Origin: Astrocystis sublimbata
Lineage: Eukaryota; Ascomycota; Sordariomycetes; Xylariales; Xylariaceae
NCBI GenBank assembly: GCA_022453515.1
Contig: JAJNNY010000038.1
Coordinates: forward strand, 287,632 to 351,631
DNA length: 64,000 nucleotides
Reading direction: 5' to 3'
Within the stretch, counting starts at the first letter, position 1. The number at the start of each line of letters is the position of its first letter. Both the position numbers and the translations under genes were made by a program. The notes under the pieces are model-generated. The model saw only the letters and a program-made list of their open reading frames with translations, was not told the DNA's origin and ran no database searches. This document shows positions 35,109 through 48,747 of the stretch, one piece after another.

Positions 35109-36269
35109 CTTTCTTCCTCCTTCTTCTTCTTTGCTTTTTCTTTCTGTGACGCCTCCCCTTTCGATTTTGAAGTACTCAATGATGGAGGTCGGCTTTCTGT
35201 CCCTCTTCACAGGTCTTTGCGTCGATGTTGAGTACCGGGGCCGATTTAAAATGAGACTTGTCTGTCTGTCTGTCTGCTTTTTGTGAGCTCCGCTAGGAAT
35301 TCAGTATCAATTCTCGAACGAGATGGAGCCAACGGTGTTGCAGATGGTAGAGTGCTCCAGATGGGTGGTCCTTGATTGACCTCGCGATCTAGTTGCAATT
35401 TAGGTAGCCAAAAAGAAAAAAAAAACTTGTTCCCAGAGCAAGAATCTACGAAAAGCTAGACCGCACAAGCTGCAGTAACGTATGAGTCCTTCGTTCTTTC
35501 TGGTTATATCGGCAATACTAAGAGTGTACGACTTCCAAGGTTTTGACTTAAGAACGATGTATTTTTAGTGGTGATATTCAATTGTTTGGCTAGTACTGAC
35601 TGACTAAGCAAGGCAGGTAAGATCTAGGCAAGTACCTACCTGTAGCAAGGTGGCGTATCAGCCTGTAGGAACAAGTATTTATGGCTCTTGCCCACACATT
35701 GATAGAGACGCGTCAGTCACGTGCTCATAACATGGCCTACTTCGAGTCAAATCTGGCCTCATTGCAAAGGATAATAATCATTGGCTTAGATAGGTAGATC
35801 AGCTATAATCATCATGTTGTCCCCTCGGCCCTTTTTGCCACTCGTAAAGTCCCGCTACACATAAATACTACAAAGTCATTTGTCGTACTTTGACACCATT
35901 TCTTGCCATGGCCAGGTGGGCCTCCAAATGACATCCGCAATGAAAGCAGCATTCTAACGCCCCGTCCATGGGCCGCGTGAAAGCTCTCTAGTTCAATCAT
36001 GTCTCGATATCCATTAAACAGCTGTGCACACCAGTGACAACTTGCATCGTCTAGCGACAGTTTGGGGTCTGACGCCGTTGTGGCCGCCCTAACATCCTCA
36101 GCTGGTCGCTCAGGGGAAGCCAGTCCGTTCTTAGCTCATTAATGTACCCGTAATTTTCCGCCTACCACGTTATCTATCATATAATATCTTCAAGTCGTGC
36201 AGGTCGAGATCACGAGATCCGTATCGGCTGGTAGTTGAAGCCTGAAAGTCCCGGGGTTAGAGTGCGGCT
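35109..36269. other. Intergenic region FAP7 / myosin V
   Basis: 1.16 kb covering the FAP7 leader, with a (TGTC)n run at about 35260-35276 and a 10-nt poly(A) at about 35416-35425, and the 3' flank of the myosin gene. The 62-codon minus-strand frame at 35812-36000 is not recognised. Confidence 0.5.
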
Positions 36270-39200
36270 CTACGCACCATCTGCCTCGACTTCCTCGACA
36301 TCAGCGAGCTCCTCCTCGCCCTCATAATCCTGGGCCTCTAGCTTTTCTTGCTGAGCAATGGCTTGGGCCGATACTATCTCTGCTAACCGCTTGAGCCTAG
36401 GTGTTTGCAGCCCTACAAACCGATGTTAATTGCTATTCAGATTGCATGACAGAACATCAAACTTACATGATGGTGTGTATGTTTCGAGCGCTGTGATAGC
36501 ACGAGGCTCACCAATGGCGTATGGACCACTGTCGTCCATATCCACAGCCTGTAACAGGAGAACATCACTCTTTTCCGTGACTCTTGACGCCACAGCTTTC
36601 ATGATCTCCCCATTGATGGGCTGCTCGTAGTCGGCGACCAGATACTGGTTCAGAAGCTTCTGGATCTGATTAGGTGACAACCTGGACAACTCGTTAGTAT
36701 CGGTATTGCGATGCAGATTACATATGTAAACCTACATCCAGCAAATGTCTTGAATAATCTCGATGTCGTTCAGCGTCGCCTTCTTGAGTTGCAGGAGTTT
36801 CGTAGCTTGCTGGGAGTATGTTAGCTAGCCATCCAACGTAACAACAATGTTCACCATCAGTCACGTACCATTAAGTGTTCTAGCTGTAGAGTCCCCTCCG
36901 GCATGTCATGGCTCTTGCACCATTCCTCAATGCGGGTGATGTTGTAGTTGATCTGTAGTCCACGCTTCCATGACAAGAAGTTACGTCGCATGAGTAGATC
37001 ATTGAACGCAGTGACGCCAACCAACTTCAAAAGATGTGTCATCGTCTGGTTAATGAGTGGTTCCTCCAAATAGTAGGCTCTCATGGCCCTCAAGACATTG
37101 TTCAAAAGGCTGAGGAGGTTGTCCATGCTGTAGGCTGGCGTTGAGTTAGACTGCAGCAGCTTGCCGAGGAATCTATTACTTTCATTCGTAACGAAGCCGG
37201 GCAGTGACTGGGATTCGATAATGGCCGGAATAACCATCTTGTGTAGCTTCTTCTTGAGAATCTTCATCCAGGTATGGTAAATGTTAAACTCGAGACTCTC
37301 CAGGTCATGCTTGACGATCTCTAGCAGTCGGTCATACTCATAGTTATCTGTTTTCTGCGCCTCGTACCAGTCTTCGGCAAGGAAGACGAAAGAAAGCATC
37401 TCGTGGACGTTGGACAGCCAGAAAGCACCAGGGTTGATGGCATCCTCGCCCTCGTGCTGCATGACCTCTTGCTGGATTGACTGCATCACGTTGGCTAAGA
37501 ATCTCTCAGACTCCTTAACGAACCCGTTGTTCCACATTTCTGATGTCACAAGGTTGATCAGGTAAGCCGGGAAAAGAACTTCCTTGTCAGATGGAGGCGG
37601 GTTGGTACTGGGCGAGGGAATCTTAAGGTTCTTGATTAGGCCCATAGTGATTTCTTCGTTCAGACCATCCTCGTCGGCCAAGAGCGACTCCAGCTCCATC
37701 TCGATCGTGTCGACGCCTGGGATGAAACCAGCACCGGGTCGGCTGTTGGCCACAGCCATCGACACGGGCCTCGGGTTATAGGCGGCACTGAAACGATCCA
37801 TCATGCTAGGCTCTGCACCAGCACTCCTCCTCTTGGGCTTCTTGGAGGTAACAAGATTGATCAGGCCGCTTGGAATGGCGGGAACACCGTTTCCGTTGAT
37901 CACTTCGCCATTGATTGGGCCCGAGCGCCTGGCTAGCTCTAGTTCCTCGGCCATTTGACTGAGTTGTTCCCTGAGCGTTGTCTTCTCATTCAGATGGTGG
38001 GTAGTTTCTTGTCGAATACGCTCTAGCTCGTCGTTGGCAGTGCGCAGAGATTCTTTCAACTCCCTCTCTTCATCCTGCATTCTCTTGACATTCATGGTAG
38101 ATTCGTCGAAGTTGTGTTGTAGTTTCTTCATCTCTTCCTCCATTGCTTGCAACTTGGCAACAGCAATACCAGCCTGGTTCGCTTCCGCTTGCAGCTCTTT
38201 TGTGCGAGTCTCGAGAGCATTGTGCCTATTCTTCCATGATTTGATCTGACTTTCGTAGTTTTCCACTTGGGTAACCAGACCCTTGTTCTGCGTCTTCATT
38301 GTACCCAATGACTGGGTAAGTTCGACAACCTTGTTTTCCAGCTTGTACGAAATCTGCTTGAGATCACGAGCCTCCTCGCGCATCTTCTTATATTCCTTCT
38401 TGGCCTCCTTAGCTCGCCACAAGCTCTGGACGAGCACAACCTTTTTGCGGTAACTCCTGAAAGCGCGCAGTTGCCGTCTTGCCCGCCATACGCGCTGAAT
38501 GAGTAGGACCGCATTGCCCACACGTGTCTCCATGATCTGTCTTCTTCGCAGGTAACCTTTGGCAGCCGCCTGAGCAAGAATGAGATCGCTGCGGATTCGC
38601 AAGAATGACATTCGCTCCTTGTGGCCCCTCCAGACTCTTTGAATTGTAGTGGCCGCCTTGATCGTGCGGAGCTCTTGTGCTTTGATCCTCGTTGCATTGG
38701 CTCGTGCGAGCGTTTGGAACGCGACGATAGCTTCTCGTGCTTCCAGGAACTTGCGGCGATAATATTTGGCCTTGAGATTCTTCTGAATCATGATAGCAGC
38801 TTCACTCATGCGATTTTGTCGTAGGTTCTCGAGGTGTGCAAGCATACCGGCACGGAAGAAGATCTTTGTCAAACCAAGCTGATAACTGTCGTTACCTGTA
38901 CCCGTCAAGGTACCTAAAGCTTGTGCCAAGATCTCTTTGACCAGTTGTCGAATTTCGGTCTGCCATCTGGTGGATGGGATCAACAGATAGTATCTTAGAG
39001 CAAATTCCTCATAAGTCCAACGACCTGGGTACCCGGCACAACTAATGCGGATCGTTTCAAGGACACCACAAGCCCGAAGCTGACTGAGAACCATAGGACC
39101 CTCAAATTTCCACGATGCTTTCGCCTCGTTTGGTTTGATGCAACGAATGTAGTGAACGTTCGTGTTTCCGATCGTAGACATGAGCTCTATGAGCGACGAG

Positions 39201-41359
39201 CGGAAGATACCACCGAGAGTAGGCTTGCGGTTAACAGCTACTCCAATCTTCCGCCCGGCAGCCGGTTTAGCAACGGCTGAACTTGATGAAGCCACGTCCT
39301 TCTCTCGCAGAGCGGAAGCAGCCATCAAAACCTGTTTGAGGAATTCATTCGTTGATGCATGCAGTACTGCCATGTGCTCATCAGGGACGGTATCTCTGTT
39401 CTTATCGATGAATCCTTCAGATTCATAAGTCACATCGATGGCATAGTGGCACACCGTAAATGCCGACTTGCCAAAGCGTGGCTTTTTGTAGAACTTGTTT
39501 TTGTCTGCTGAGAAATTATGGTGTAGCTTGGTGACGAATTGCTCGTCAGTGCCCATGGGCAGTCTCGATTCTTCATCCAGCAGCGACAGAATTCCCAGTT
39601 TTCCTTCAATAAGATCGATGCAAGGTTGATTGTCGGAGAAGTCGATAAAAGTCCAATCAATCTGCTCTCGAACATATTCCTCTTGTTCAAGCCGGAAAAC
39701 ATGCGAATTAAATTGTTGTTGCAGCTTTTCGTTGGCGTAATTGATACAGAATTGTTCGAAAGAGTTCTTCGCAAAATGTTCAAACCCGTAAATATCGAGA
39801 ACACCAATGAAGGAACTGACACGACTCAAGACCTCATCGGCGGCAAGACTCCTATTGATGACCTCCACCAACCAGTCGAAAAGACTGGAATAGATGTACT
39901 TGGCAACGGAGTCACGAACAACCACGGCTTGCTGCTGAGTGAGATTGGACACGATCTTCTCACCACGAGTAACTAGCTGTTTCTTGACAATCCATTTGGC
40001 GAATTCCGTGGCATCGATGCCTAAAATGGCGCAAGCACGTTCAAGAGCTGGCTCGGTAGCAGCCAGAACACTGTCGTTTCGCGAAGCGCCAATCTTGATG
40101 TTGCCCAGGTGTAAGAGACCAGCGAGTAGGCTGAAGATGCCTGATTGCTGAGTCTCGTCAACTCCGATTATCTTCAACGACTGCTTTGTCGCCAGGAACT
40201 CGGCATTATCATCAACTCCATCGATCACGGGTGCATTGCCTTGATTGAGATAGTCAAACTGCTCGGCCGGTAGAAGGTTGAGGTTTTGTCGCTCCTTGTC
40301 TGTAGCACCTGCTAGAAGCTGGTAGAAAATGTGGTAATTCCTTTCCTTCAAGGGTTGGAACACCAACCGCGACCGTTCTAATAGGTACGTCCTGATTCGA
40401 GCACCAATGATGTTCGTTTTGTCATCAAACATAATCTCAATGTACTTTCCGAACCGAGAGGAGTTGTCGTTTCTTGTGGTCTTGGCGTTACCAAAAGCTT
40501 CCATGATAGGATTGGTAGCTAGGATCTGCTCCTCCGTCTCGCTCATGGCCTCTGATCCCTTCGTCGTCTTGCCGCTCGGGTTGTCTGGCGATTCTCTGGT
40601 CGCAAAATAGCGCATGATGTATTTGGCACTGACCGTCTTCCCGGCACCGGATTCTCCAGAAACGACAACAGTCTGATTCCGTCCATCTTTGATCATTTTT
40701 CTGTGTCTTGTGTAAGCCACATTCGTTTCATTGCTAGGCGTGATCGACCTACATGAACGCCTCCTCCGCAATTGCAAAAAGATGCGGCGCTTGTGTCTCA
40801 CGCTGCCTACCGGCGTAAACCTGAACCATGCCCGGGACGTAGAGCGAGTCGACACGGGCGAAAGGATTTGTTGCTATCAACACAATACCACTGTATGTGT
40901 ATATCTCTTTCTGGGCGTATCGAAGGCGAATTGCTTGGAGAACTGGAGGGTGGGGCGAGTCAGCAACCATCGCTCATGGGAAGCTGCTTTCAGTGGTGAT
41001 CGAACGCATACCTGCAGGCTCATTGAGATGGGACAGGTTCGTGAGGTCATCGCTAGCTTCAAGCATAGCCGGATTCATGAGCGGGGGCAAGGTCGGATCG
41101 TTGCCATTTTGTAAGGCATCTACCGACACCACAACCTCCTTCGACTAGCGAGGTACGGTGTGATCAGCCTTTGACTCTTATCAAGCCATCAAAGCAAGGA
41201 TGGAGCTGGGCAGAGTGGGAGTACCTCTTCATTTTCGAGTTTGAAAGTCAGTCTGACTTTGTCTCCTTCAACAGACTTGTTGACTACCTCGGATGCCACC
41301 CAGCCCTCGGTGACATCGGGCTGCCACGCTCTAGTACCAACATCGTAGCTATGCGACAT
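36270..41359 (-). CDS. MYO2: Class V myosin heavy chain
   Basis: Actin motor that carries secretory vesicles and organelles to hyphal tips. Seven-exon model: 41359-41225, 41144-41012, 40942-40753, 40700-36869, 36809-36736, 36681-36467, 36412-36270, giving 1573 aa, typical of fungal Myo2/Myo5. It starts MSHSYDVGTRAWQPD with an SH3-like N-terminal segment. The head has Walker A GESGAGKT (168-175), switch region NDNSSRFGKY, IDIYGFEHFAKNSFEQFCIN-type relay in the form VLDIYGFEHF, and the actin-binding HYIRCIKPNE. Six IQ motifs follow (e.g. IQRVWRGHKERM, IQRVWRARRQL), then a coiled coil and the C-terminal DIL cargo domain, reaching RNFLSWKRGLQINYNITRIE and LKRLAEIVSAQAIAQQEKLE. The tail ends acidic. 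Small introns (52-80 nt) at both ends keep the phase. Confidence 0.96.
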
Positions 41360-44300
41360 GGGAGGCTGTTCTTCGTGTATTAACTTGGGGCTATGTCGAG
41401 TATCAGATGCGGCGTGTGTCGAGGAATCGGAAAGTCGGAGAGCAACTTAGGCGGAAGCCAGAGTTGAAGGCATTCGCGTCGAGTGTGGGAGGGGGTACCG
41501 TGATTCAGGAGGTTCCTATGTGTACGTGGAGTCCAAAGCTACTGACATAGAGGCGTAAAGAACACAGCACGACACGGTAGGAAAGAGGATGTCTGGGGTG
41601 AACAGAAGGTACTCGAGCAAAGCTACTCCCGTAAGGAACGGATAGCAGGCAACAAACAAACAGGGAGGCCAAGGGAGATGGCTGGTGTTGTCGAGCGTTA
41701 GGAGTCGCGGTGGTGACAGATCAGAGGTTGGATGGATTGGACCCTACCAATTCGCTCCTACCAGCCTCTGGGAAAGAAAGACGATATGGGGAGTTAAGGA
41801 TGGGGATAAAGGGAGAGCGCCTAGCCCGATCGGGGATAGAAGGGGTCTGGGAGCAGGGATGGAAAAACGTGAACATGGTCTATGCTGTACAGCACATACT
41901 TTGGGTACTTGCGTACAGCTGCACTCCCGCCTAGCCCGTGCCGGACAGCGGCTCGAGAAGCTAATTGATGAGGTTCGATCGCACCTGCCGCCGAACATAC
42001 GAGAGGCGATGGATAAGTCAGTACCAGGTCGACAGCCCGTGTCACTTGGGAAACGTAACGGGATCAAATATCAAATATATCTGCACGTACCTACCTACCT
42101 TATATCGTTGGAGGAGCTGCGCTTAAGTACTTACACACCTGGCGAGCTGGGCACTTACAGATAGATGGTACCTGCTACCTATATAGGTAAGTAGCTTCCC
42201 CTAGGGACACCTATACAGGGCAACGTCAGGTAGGTGGATGGGTGATACTCTACCTGGCTACCAGCCATTAAGGTAAACCTCGGGATTCAATTAGCCTAGC
42301 TCAATTCACAACGGTGCCTTTTTAAGTTAGAAACCCCGAGATCACCTCGCTGTAAACCTCGGGCTTGATTTACCTCTACCTACATGACCTAAAGTAAGCA
42401 TATTCAGCGGTAATGTACGCATGGGCGGGTACCTAGTAAGCTGCATACACATACATGTCTCTACATGTAGTACCTCCATATGCACCAAAAGTTACAACTA
42501 CCCCACGTACCGGTAACCTTCTCTGATATGGCTCTCACCGCTTCACCCTACGTAGTGGTTACTTTTCCGAGGCGCTTCCAGTCTTTTCTTCGTTTAGCGT
42601 TGTATGTATCGGGTTCTGCAGCCGGTGGTCGGTCGGCAGTCAGTTGATCCTTCTGTCTGCAGAGAGTTGAATTTGTCCAAGCCTCTCACCGACAAAGCGT
42701 GGGCAGCCTTCTCTGGCCGATGGGGCGAAGGGGGGGGGGAACCATGAAGGTATCGCGAAGAATCCCGTCAACCCCGGGCTGTTGTTTCGCAAACACGCCG
42801 CTACTTGTCCGCGCGGTTCGAGCCGGGTTCATTACTGCACAATGTGGCCAACACATAGGTGCGCCTCTAAGTATTGCCCCATGCCAGGTGATTGTAGATA
42901 CTTGAGGTACTGGGTACTATTTGATCGGATTCATCATGTTGTACTTGTATTAGGTCCTGCATTCAAGTAGTCTACCAGCCGCAACAAACTCGCTCTTGCC
43001 AGGAGTACCACCAAAGAGACACACATCGAGTCTTGACTTGACGTCGAGATACCTGTTAAGGTGTCATCGGCGTGTACGAGTCCCCCTGGCGCGAAGTTTT
43101 CCGGGTAAGGCACCAAGCCCGATGCAGTGACACCATGGGGCACAACACACGTTTCTGCTACCTACTACATGTACTAACTAACTAAACATGTACGCAGGAT
43201 GGAGCACTGAGAGCCCGTGGGACATATATGATATATATCTTTCTATTTTAACAAACAACCTAAACACAGATTGGGACCTGAGACGCAGCTCCAAACCACT
43301 TCTTGTCGTGATAATGCAATCTCACCCTGCCAAATATGCATTATGCGTAAATCCAAGGTGTGCTTCAAATTCTGGGGAGAACAGTCCAGCGACCGAGCAA
43401 ATCTCCTTCTCCGGCTTTGCGTGCCCGTGTGAGTAGCTCCGCAGCATAACTGCTCGTGCAAGGGATCCTGCACGAGTGCGGGAGGTTGGGATGACGATGT
43501 GACAACCATTACTACTTACTACCTTAGTGTATACATCGCTGCCCTTTCACCTAAATATTGCTGTAACCACCAGCCAGGATTCATGATGATCTGTCCAAAC
43601 AGTTGGTCAATCGTTCGGTCTTGCGTAGGAGGTCGTACCGGTACCTGCCGACCTGCCTCGTCGGTTTCGCGTACATATTCAAACTTGGAAGTCTATCTGA
43701 TTGCTATAACTTCGAGGATAATTTGTCTGTATCTTTTTCCTCTTTCAGCGTGATGTTCCCGAAGCAGTAATGACGTTGTTCCATTCTTATCAGCACATCC
43801 TACTTCCATGTCACATCAATGAAGCGGACCGTTTGGCACAACATGGGATTATATATGTACCTCAAGTACCTACTACCAACGCATCTGGGATGGCATAAGA
43901 TTGGACGATATAGTGTTCCCTGTTGGATCATGCAAGGGCCGGTCACAATAGCGACACGAGCTACTATGTCACCCTTTGGTGTCCTCATTAAAGACCTATG
44001 TTTTTCTATAAAGGCAATTCGAGGTTTTTCGAATTAATAGTTCAAAATTATAATATTCCTTTGCGGTATCCCCTACTTAGACAGTCGTTGAAACTTCCCC
44101 TCTCATTATTGGTACTATTACAAGGAATGAATAGAAACGACGGCTATTATTGATCACGAATCTCTGTGAACGTAGCGTCCGGATTTCTTGAACATTATTG
44201 TAAACATACATGTATGCAAGGTAATGTAAAGTCACCTGGATCTCGACTGGGCCGCTTCATCGCATGGATACAAGCCAGAATATGCGTTGTACTTCGTAGG

Positions 44301-44679
44301 CTCAATCTCAACGGCCAGCTGAACTTAATCCATGTGTCTCTCCAACCCTATACCACCTTTTCCTTCCAGCCAAACCACCCACCCTGGGATTACAGCAACC
44401 AGGGCAACACTAGAAGAAAATAACTATCATCGATACAGGATGAGATTCCGAAAACGGCCTGTGGCCTGATAGTAATCTGTCTATTTTCGAGAAACGGAGT
44501 CGTAGACCGTCCGCGGTCTCCGTGAAAAGCATTTGACAGATTAGGGTGCAGTATTCCCAGGCAAAAATAGCAGTCAACCAGAGTAAAGGCAAGACAAGGC
44601 GGATATGAACCGGTCACCGTTGTCCCGTCAGTTTGCTTAGAAGCAGATATGTAGCCTCGTGAGTGGTTATATGCACCCT
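41360..44679. other. Long gene-free intergenic region myosin V / NAP1
   Basis: 3.3 kb with only short, overlapping, unrecognised frames on both strands (the longest, 159 codons at 41685-42164, lacks any motif). The first 300-400 bases are presumably the myosin leader and promoter. TAGGTA-type motifs are frequent between 42080 and 42240. A short perfect hairpin lies at 43453-43476. A non-coding RNA or a fast-evolving small gene cannot be excluded. Confidence 0.45.
43453..43476. repeat. Short inverted repeat (8-bp arms, 8-nt loop)
   Basis: CTCGTGCA is followed after eight bases by its reverse complement TGCACGAG. It lies in gene-free DNA; function unknown. Confidence 0.6.
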
Positions 44680-46169
44680 CTAGCTCTGTTTACATTCTTG
44701 AGCTTCTTGCTTTGGCTTTGCACCATCATCCTGGAAAAGATATTAGCTAACAGCTGGGAAAAGGGAAAATTAGTTACTTTGACGTACATCGTCGTCTGAT
44801 TCCTCTTCGTCATCCTCACGATCTTCGCTGAGATCGTCATCATCCTCATCGTCGTCTTCATCGACGAATCCATCATCGTCAAGGTCGTCCATCTCCTCGA
44901 AAGCCAACGCTTCGCCTGTGAACCAGTCGATGGCACGGGGAATTAGCTTCTCTTTGATGTCTTCGCCAAGTTGGTAGTCGAGCTCCAAACGCTCTTCGAT
45001 ATCGCTAGCGGCATCGTCGTCTTCGTCGTCGTCTGTGGGGGGTTTCGGAGGCGAGAAGAAGTTAAAGAACGAGTCAGTTGGCACGATCTTCTTCACAATT
45101 CGAGTTTGCTTAGTGTCTGCGCAAAGATTAGTCACACATCTCAAGCATGATGTAGGCACTTTCCAGCATACTCTTATTTCTCTGCTTTTTGCTCTCGATG
45201 CGAACTGTGAGGTCCAGTCCGTCCTTCCAATTGATCTTGTCACCTTCAGCGTGGTCGTAGATGAAGTCACCACCATAACCGCTCTCGTTTTGGTAGTAAT
45301 ATGTTTTGGTAATCGACTTGTTTGTGAAGTAGTCATTTGGTGCAAACTCGAAGATAAGACGGAACCCGGGCTTGTCGAGGTATTGCATTCGGATGTCGAC
45401 AAGAGAGCGGAGCGCGCCCTCGTCACGTTCGGTGATCATTTCGGCAAGAGAAATTTGGTTCTTCATGGCCGATAGCCAGAACTCAGGGATACCAGAGACG
45501 GGATTAGCATCGGTCGTTTTCTCCGTCGGCTCGGCCTTGTTCTCGGTGTCTTTGTCTTCATCATCCTCCTCGCCGGCTTCTACCTCTTGATCGGTAGGTT
45601 CGGTCTTGCCATTGATAATCTTGGCCCGCTTCTCGTAGAGAGGGGTGAACTTGGCGAAGTACTTTTTCTCGAGCTGGAGAACTTCCTCCTGGAATTCAGC
45701 CTCAAGTTTTGAGTGGTCCTTCTGGATACCCTTGAGACCGGCGACACGTCGGCGAACCGGGGCAGGGAGTGACTCAATATAACCAGATGATCGGCCGACG
45801 AGCGAGCCCAGGCGACCCTGGATCATCTGCACTAGTTTGGGGTTCTGGGCGAAAATGGAAGCGGCCGCGGCACGGTCAAAGTCCTCTACAAAAGAAAGGG
45901 TTAACTATGCACCGGGGGGGGGGGGGGGGGGGGGGGAGATGGATGACGGCAGATACCACTCACCCTCCTTAATGCTGGCGACGCCGGGTTGCTGGGCGTG
46001 CGAAGAAATTGGTGCATTGCTGGCGGGAGTGTTCTGCGGGGTACTAGATATCACAATTTGGCGTCAGTCTGTCGGTCCCAGCTGTGCTGCATGTGGGCGC
46101 ATGGCTGCGATATGGGTATACATACGGCGCAGTGACCTCGGGTCGGCGATTCTTGATGGGCTCGGCCAT
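44680..46169 (-). CDS. NAP1: Nucleosome assembly protein Nap1
   Basis: Histone H2A-H2B chaperone and nuclear import factor that also binds B-type cyclins. Five-exon model: 46169-46126, 46043-45964, 45885-45172, 45116-44788, 44730-44680, giving 405 aa. It opens [15 protein letters not shown]; the dimerisation helix region is [20 protein letters not shown]; the NAP domain core contains [20 protein letters not shown] and [20 protein letters not shown]; junction 3 restores [20 protein letters not shown] before FFNFFSPP. A long acidic tail (DDDEDD...) follows. The tiny last exon ends in CKQS, a CaaX-type box like the farnesylation motif of animal NAP1L1. Intron 2 carries a 23-base poly(G) run. An open frame running past exon 3 (ending EMCD) is a retained-intron reading and was not used. 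Confidence 0.95.
45914..45936. repeat. Poly(G) tract, 23 nt (poly(C) on the NAP1 sense strand)
   Basis: Uninterrupted run in NAP1 intron 45886-45963. On the transcript it is a C run upstream of the acceptor, as in the PKS intron. Confidence 0.95.
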
Positions 46170-48747
46170 TGTGAAATCTGTTGCTCACAAATGTCTCGAG
46201 ACAATGGGCTGTGAAGTGTTGGGGAAAGATGATAGAGAAAAAAAGTGGCGGAGAAAAAGGGCAAGGATAGTGGGTTCTGATAGTGTAGTGGGAGGCGGTC
46301 GATGACCAGGCGGGTCTGGCTGGCCCGGCCTTGGGGGCTTGAGTCTTGACGTCTGAGAGTGCTGGCTGGGCCTGTAGGTACTGGGCCTAGGCAGCAGGTA
46401 CGCTCTGCACTCTGGCACTCTGGGTTGACAGCCCGCGATGTGATGGATGCTAGGTACGTACGGAGTCCACCGCAGTTGAGGCAATGACTACCTGACTGAA
46501 ACGTTGCACAACCGAGATGGATTGAACAAGATTGTGGTTTGGCGGTAAGGTGTAAGAGAAAGAAATGGGAGGGGACAGGAGTGAAGAATAGAAAGGCTTT
46601 GGTTGAGGGAGTGATGGACGGGATGGATGGAATCAACGTTTGGAGACGTGGATGTTCAAATTCCCTAGGTACGAGAAACGACCTGCACCTGCGGGGACAC
46701 AGCATGTTCTGTTGGTAGGCGAGTAGGTACCGTACATGCCAGTGCCCAGGTGGGGTTAGAAATTTGGTGGGAAGCTACTACATCCCTTCAAGACGTAGAA
46801 TCTGGGTCAGAATGGTACATCGCACTTGTCTGTACCCCTCCCTGTCCCGCCTGTCTCGCCTGTGTGTAAGGGTTCGTTCAGCACAATTCAGTAGGTTGCA
46901 TCTTGTTGGATTTGGTGGGGGGTTACTGTGGAGAAGGTGCTGCCTTTGTGGAGGTACCTAGGTACCTCTATACCTGCCGAGCTGCCTCAGTACGAGACCT
47001 CCAGGGCTATACGAACTCGAGCCCATGGTGTGCGAGCCATGCCGCCTCACCTTCACGACTTAAGTTTCAAATTACTTGGAACTACTGCCCTTTTACTGTC
47101 CGAGCAAACTCTACAATGGCTCATAAAATTTGCATCTCCAGTGGCGACAGCTCACTGACATCTGTAAGGGTCGTGCTCTCATCGCAATCATCCAATGGCG
47201 AGTTCGCTGTTACTCCCATGTCTGCTTGCGAAGGCGAAACCGGGTGCTTTTACCTACCTCCTCGGTACTGCCTGATACTAAAGTATACCTACACCTAAGT
47301 AGGTGCCTTAAAGGATGATGCTGGGTGCTGGCTGGAAGGTGGAAGACGACACGTAATGGGCTAACAAACAATCACCTTATCCCCAACCCAAGTTTTGCAA
47401 GGCTCAAAGCAACGCGAACTGGAACAACAACAAAGGCCACCCTCTCCGACGATGTGAGTACGGAAGATGCTAAGTGCAACCTCCCTGCACGGCCGAGGCG
47501 ACCATTGAAAAACTTACACGCATCGCATGCATCTGCCAATATACTCCCAGGCTTCGTATTTGCTTTGGGCAATAGAAGAGAAGGGTAATATTTATGATAA
47601 ATTGCGCGTCATAGGCCTCAATCTCTACAATCCAGTCCTGCATGTGCCCAATGATGCATGCCAGCTGTCGAGCTGTCTCTGTCCCGTGTACCTACCTACC
47701 TAAGGTATATCACGAATGATACCTGAGAGTAGGTAGGATTGGCGACTACTAGGTACCCCATCCATTCGCCCGTACTTGCTCGTAACTCAAGTAAACCGTA
47801 TGCATAGCAAATTACTGCGAATCATAAATTGTTGAAATCTACCTAGTACCTCCCTGCCTGGCAAGTCTGTTGGGTCGTCTTACTGCAATAGGAAATGCGA
47901 GTTGTTGCTCGGCGGGGTACCTAACCTGATGACCCGATATCGTGGGGCTTATCGTAATCGATAGGTAGACGCTTGGTAGCGCTTGGTGGAGGCCAAGACA
48001 ACCCCGGATTCAGGTACTGCCCAGATCGCCCGGAGTTATCGGCAGTTTGTTTCTACGGGGAGCAACGCTCCACTTGATCGATGAGTAGGAGGCATGGGGA
48101 GGTCGGTACCTTATGCACCTACCGTAGGGGAAGAGGTACCCCTAGGGGCCTAGGTCACAGGAGGATGGCGAAGTCAGAGTGGCATTCCCCCCAGATACCT
48201 CCTAGGTAGTATCTCATATTATTTTGATTGTAGATTAACACTATTACATACATGTAGAGTCAGCCGCTCCTACCTGATATTGACGTAGGTAGAGTGTGTT
48301 GATTGCAGAGCGGGACCTACTGATGATGTACTAGTCCCGACGACGATTCGAAAAAGGACGGTTGAAATGAGCTAGGTACCTAATGAGGTCTGAGCTATGA
48401 GGTCAGACCCGAGACCGAGGCACTAAGCTGGTGCAGGCTGCGATAAGAAAACCTTAGATAAGGCGCGTAGCAGCAGGTAGCAATAGTACCTCCTGGATGG
48501 TGCTACTTACCTGAGCTTCCCGTCGCATTCTTCTGATAGTCATTAATTCTACAGCCCGAGCCAACGAGACTACCTTACTTAATCGGCAAACCGCCTAACA
48601 CGATGCCTGTCCCTGCGTGAATCAAGTGCAGCTATCCGTAGGTAGCGACCAAAGAACCACCACACGCACGCATCGCTGGCCCACAGGGCATCATCAATTG
48701 ACGTCTGGCGTAGCGGCGAGGTCGACCTAGGCGGTCTCGCTTTGGCC
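46170..48747. promoter_or_regulatory. Divergent intergenic region NAP1 / P5B ATPase
   Basis: 2.6 kb without a recognisable gene. The 213-codon minus frame at 46064-46705 overlaps NAP1 exon 1 and is a Pro/Ser/His-rich leader artefact. Many TAGGTA/GGTACC motifs occur, for example around 46960-46975, 47690-47705 and 48110-48150. Both promoters must lie here. Confidence 0.5.

Noticed and set aside
41685..42164. 159-codon plus-strand frame upstream of myosin V
   Set aside because: No recognisable domain, with overlapping frames of similar length on both strands; probably random in the myosin upstream region.
42801..42850. TTCGAGCC stretch resembling a tRNA T-arm
   Set aside because: Flanking bases do not form a T-stem, and no acceptor or anticodon arm could be folded around it; no tRNA was found anywhere in the window.
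46064..46705. 213-codon minus-strand frame overlapping NAP1 exon 1
   Set aside because: Runs in the wrong frame through exon 1 and intron 1 of NAP1 and has low-complexity leader-like sequence.
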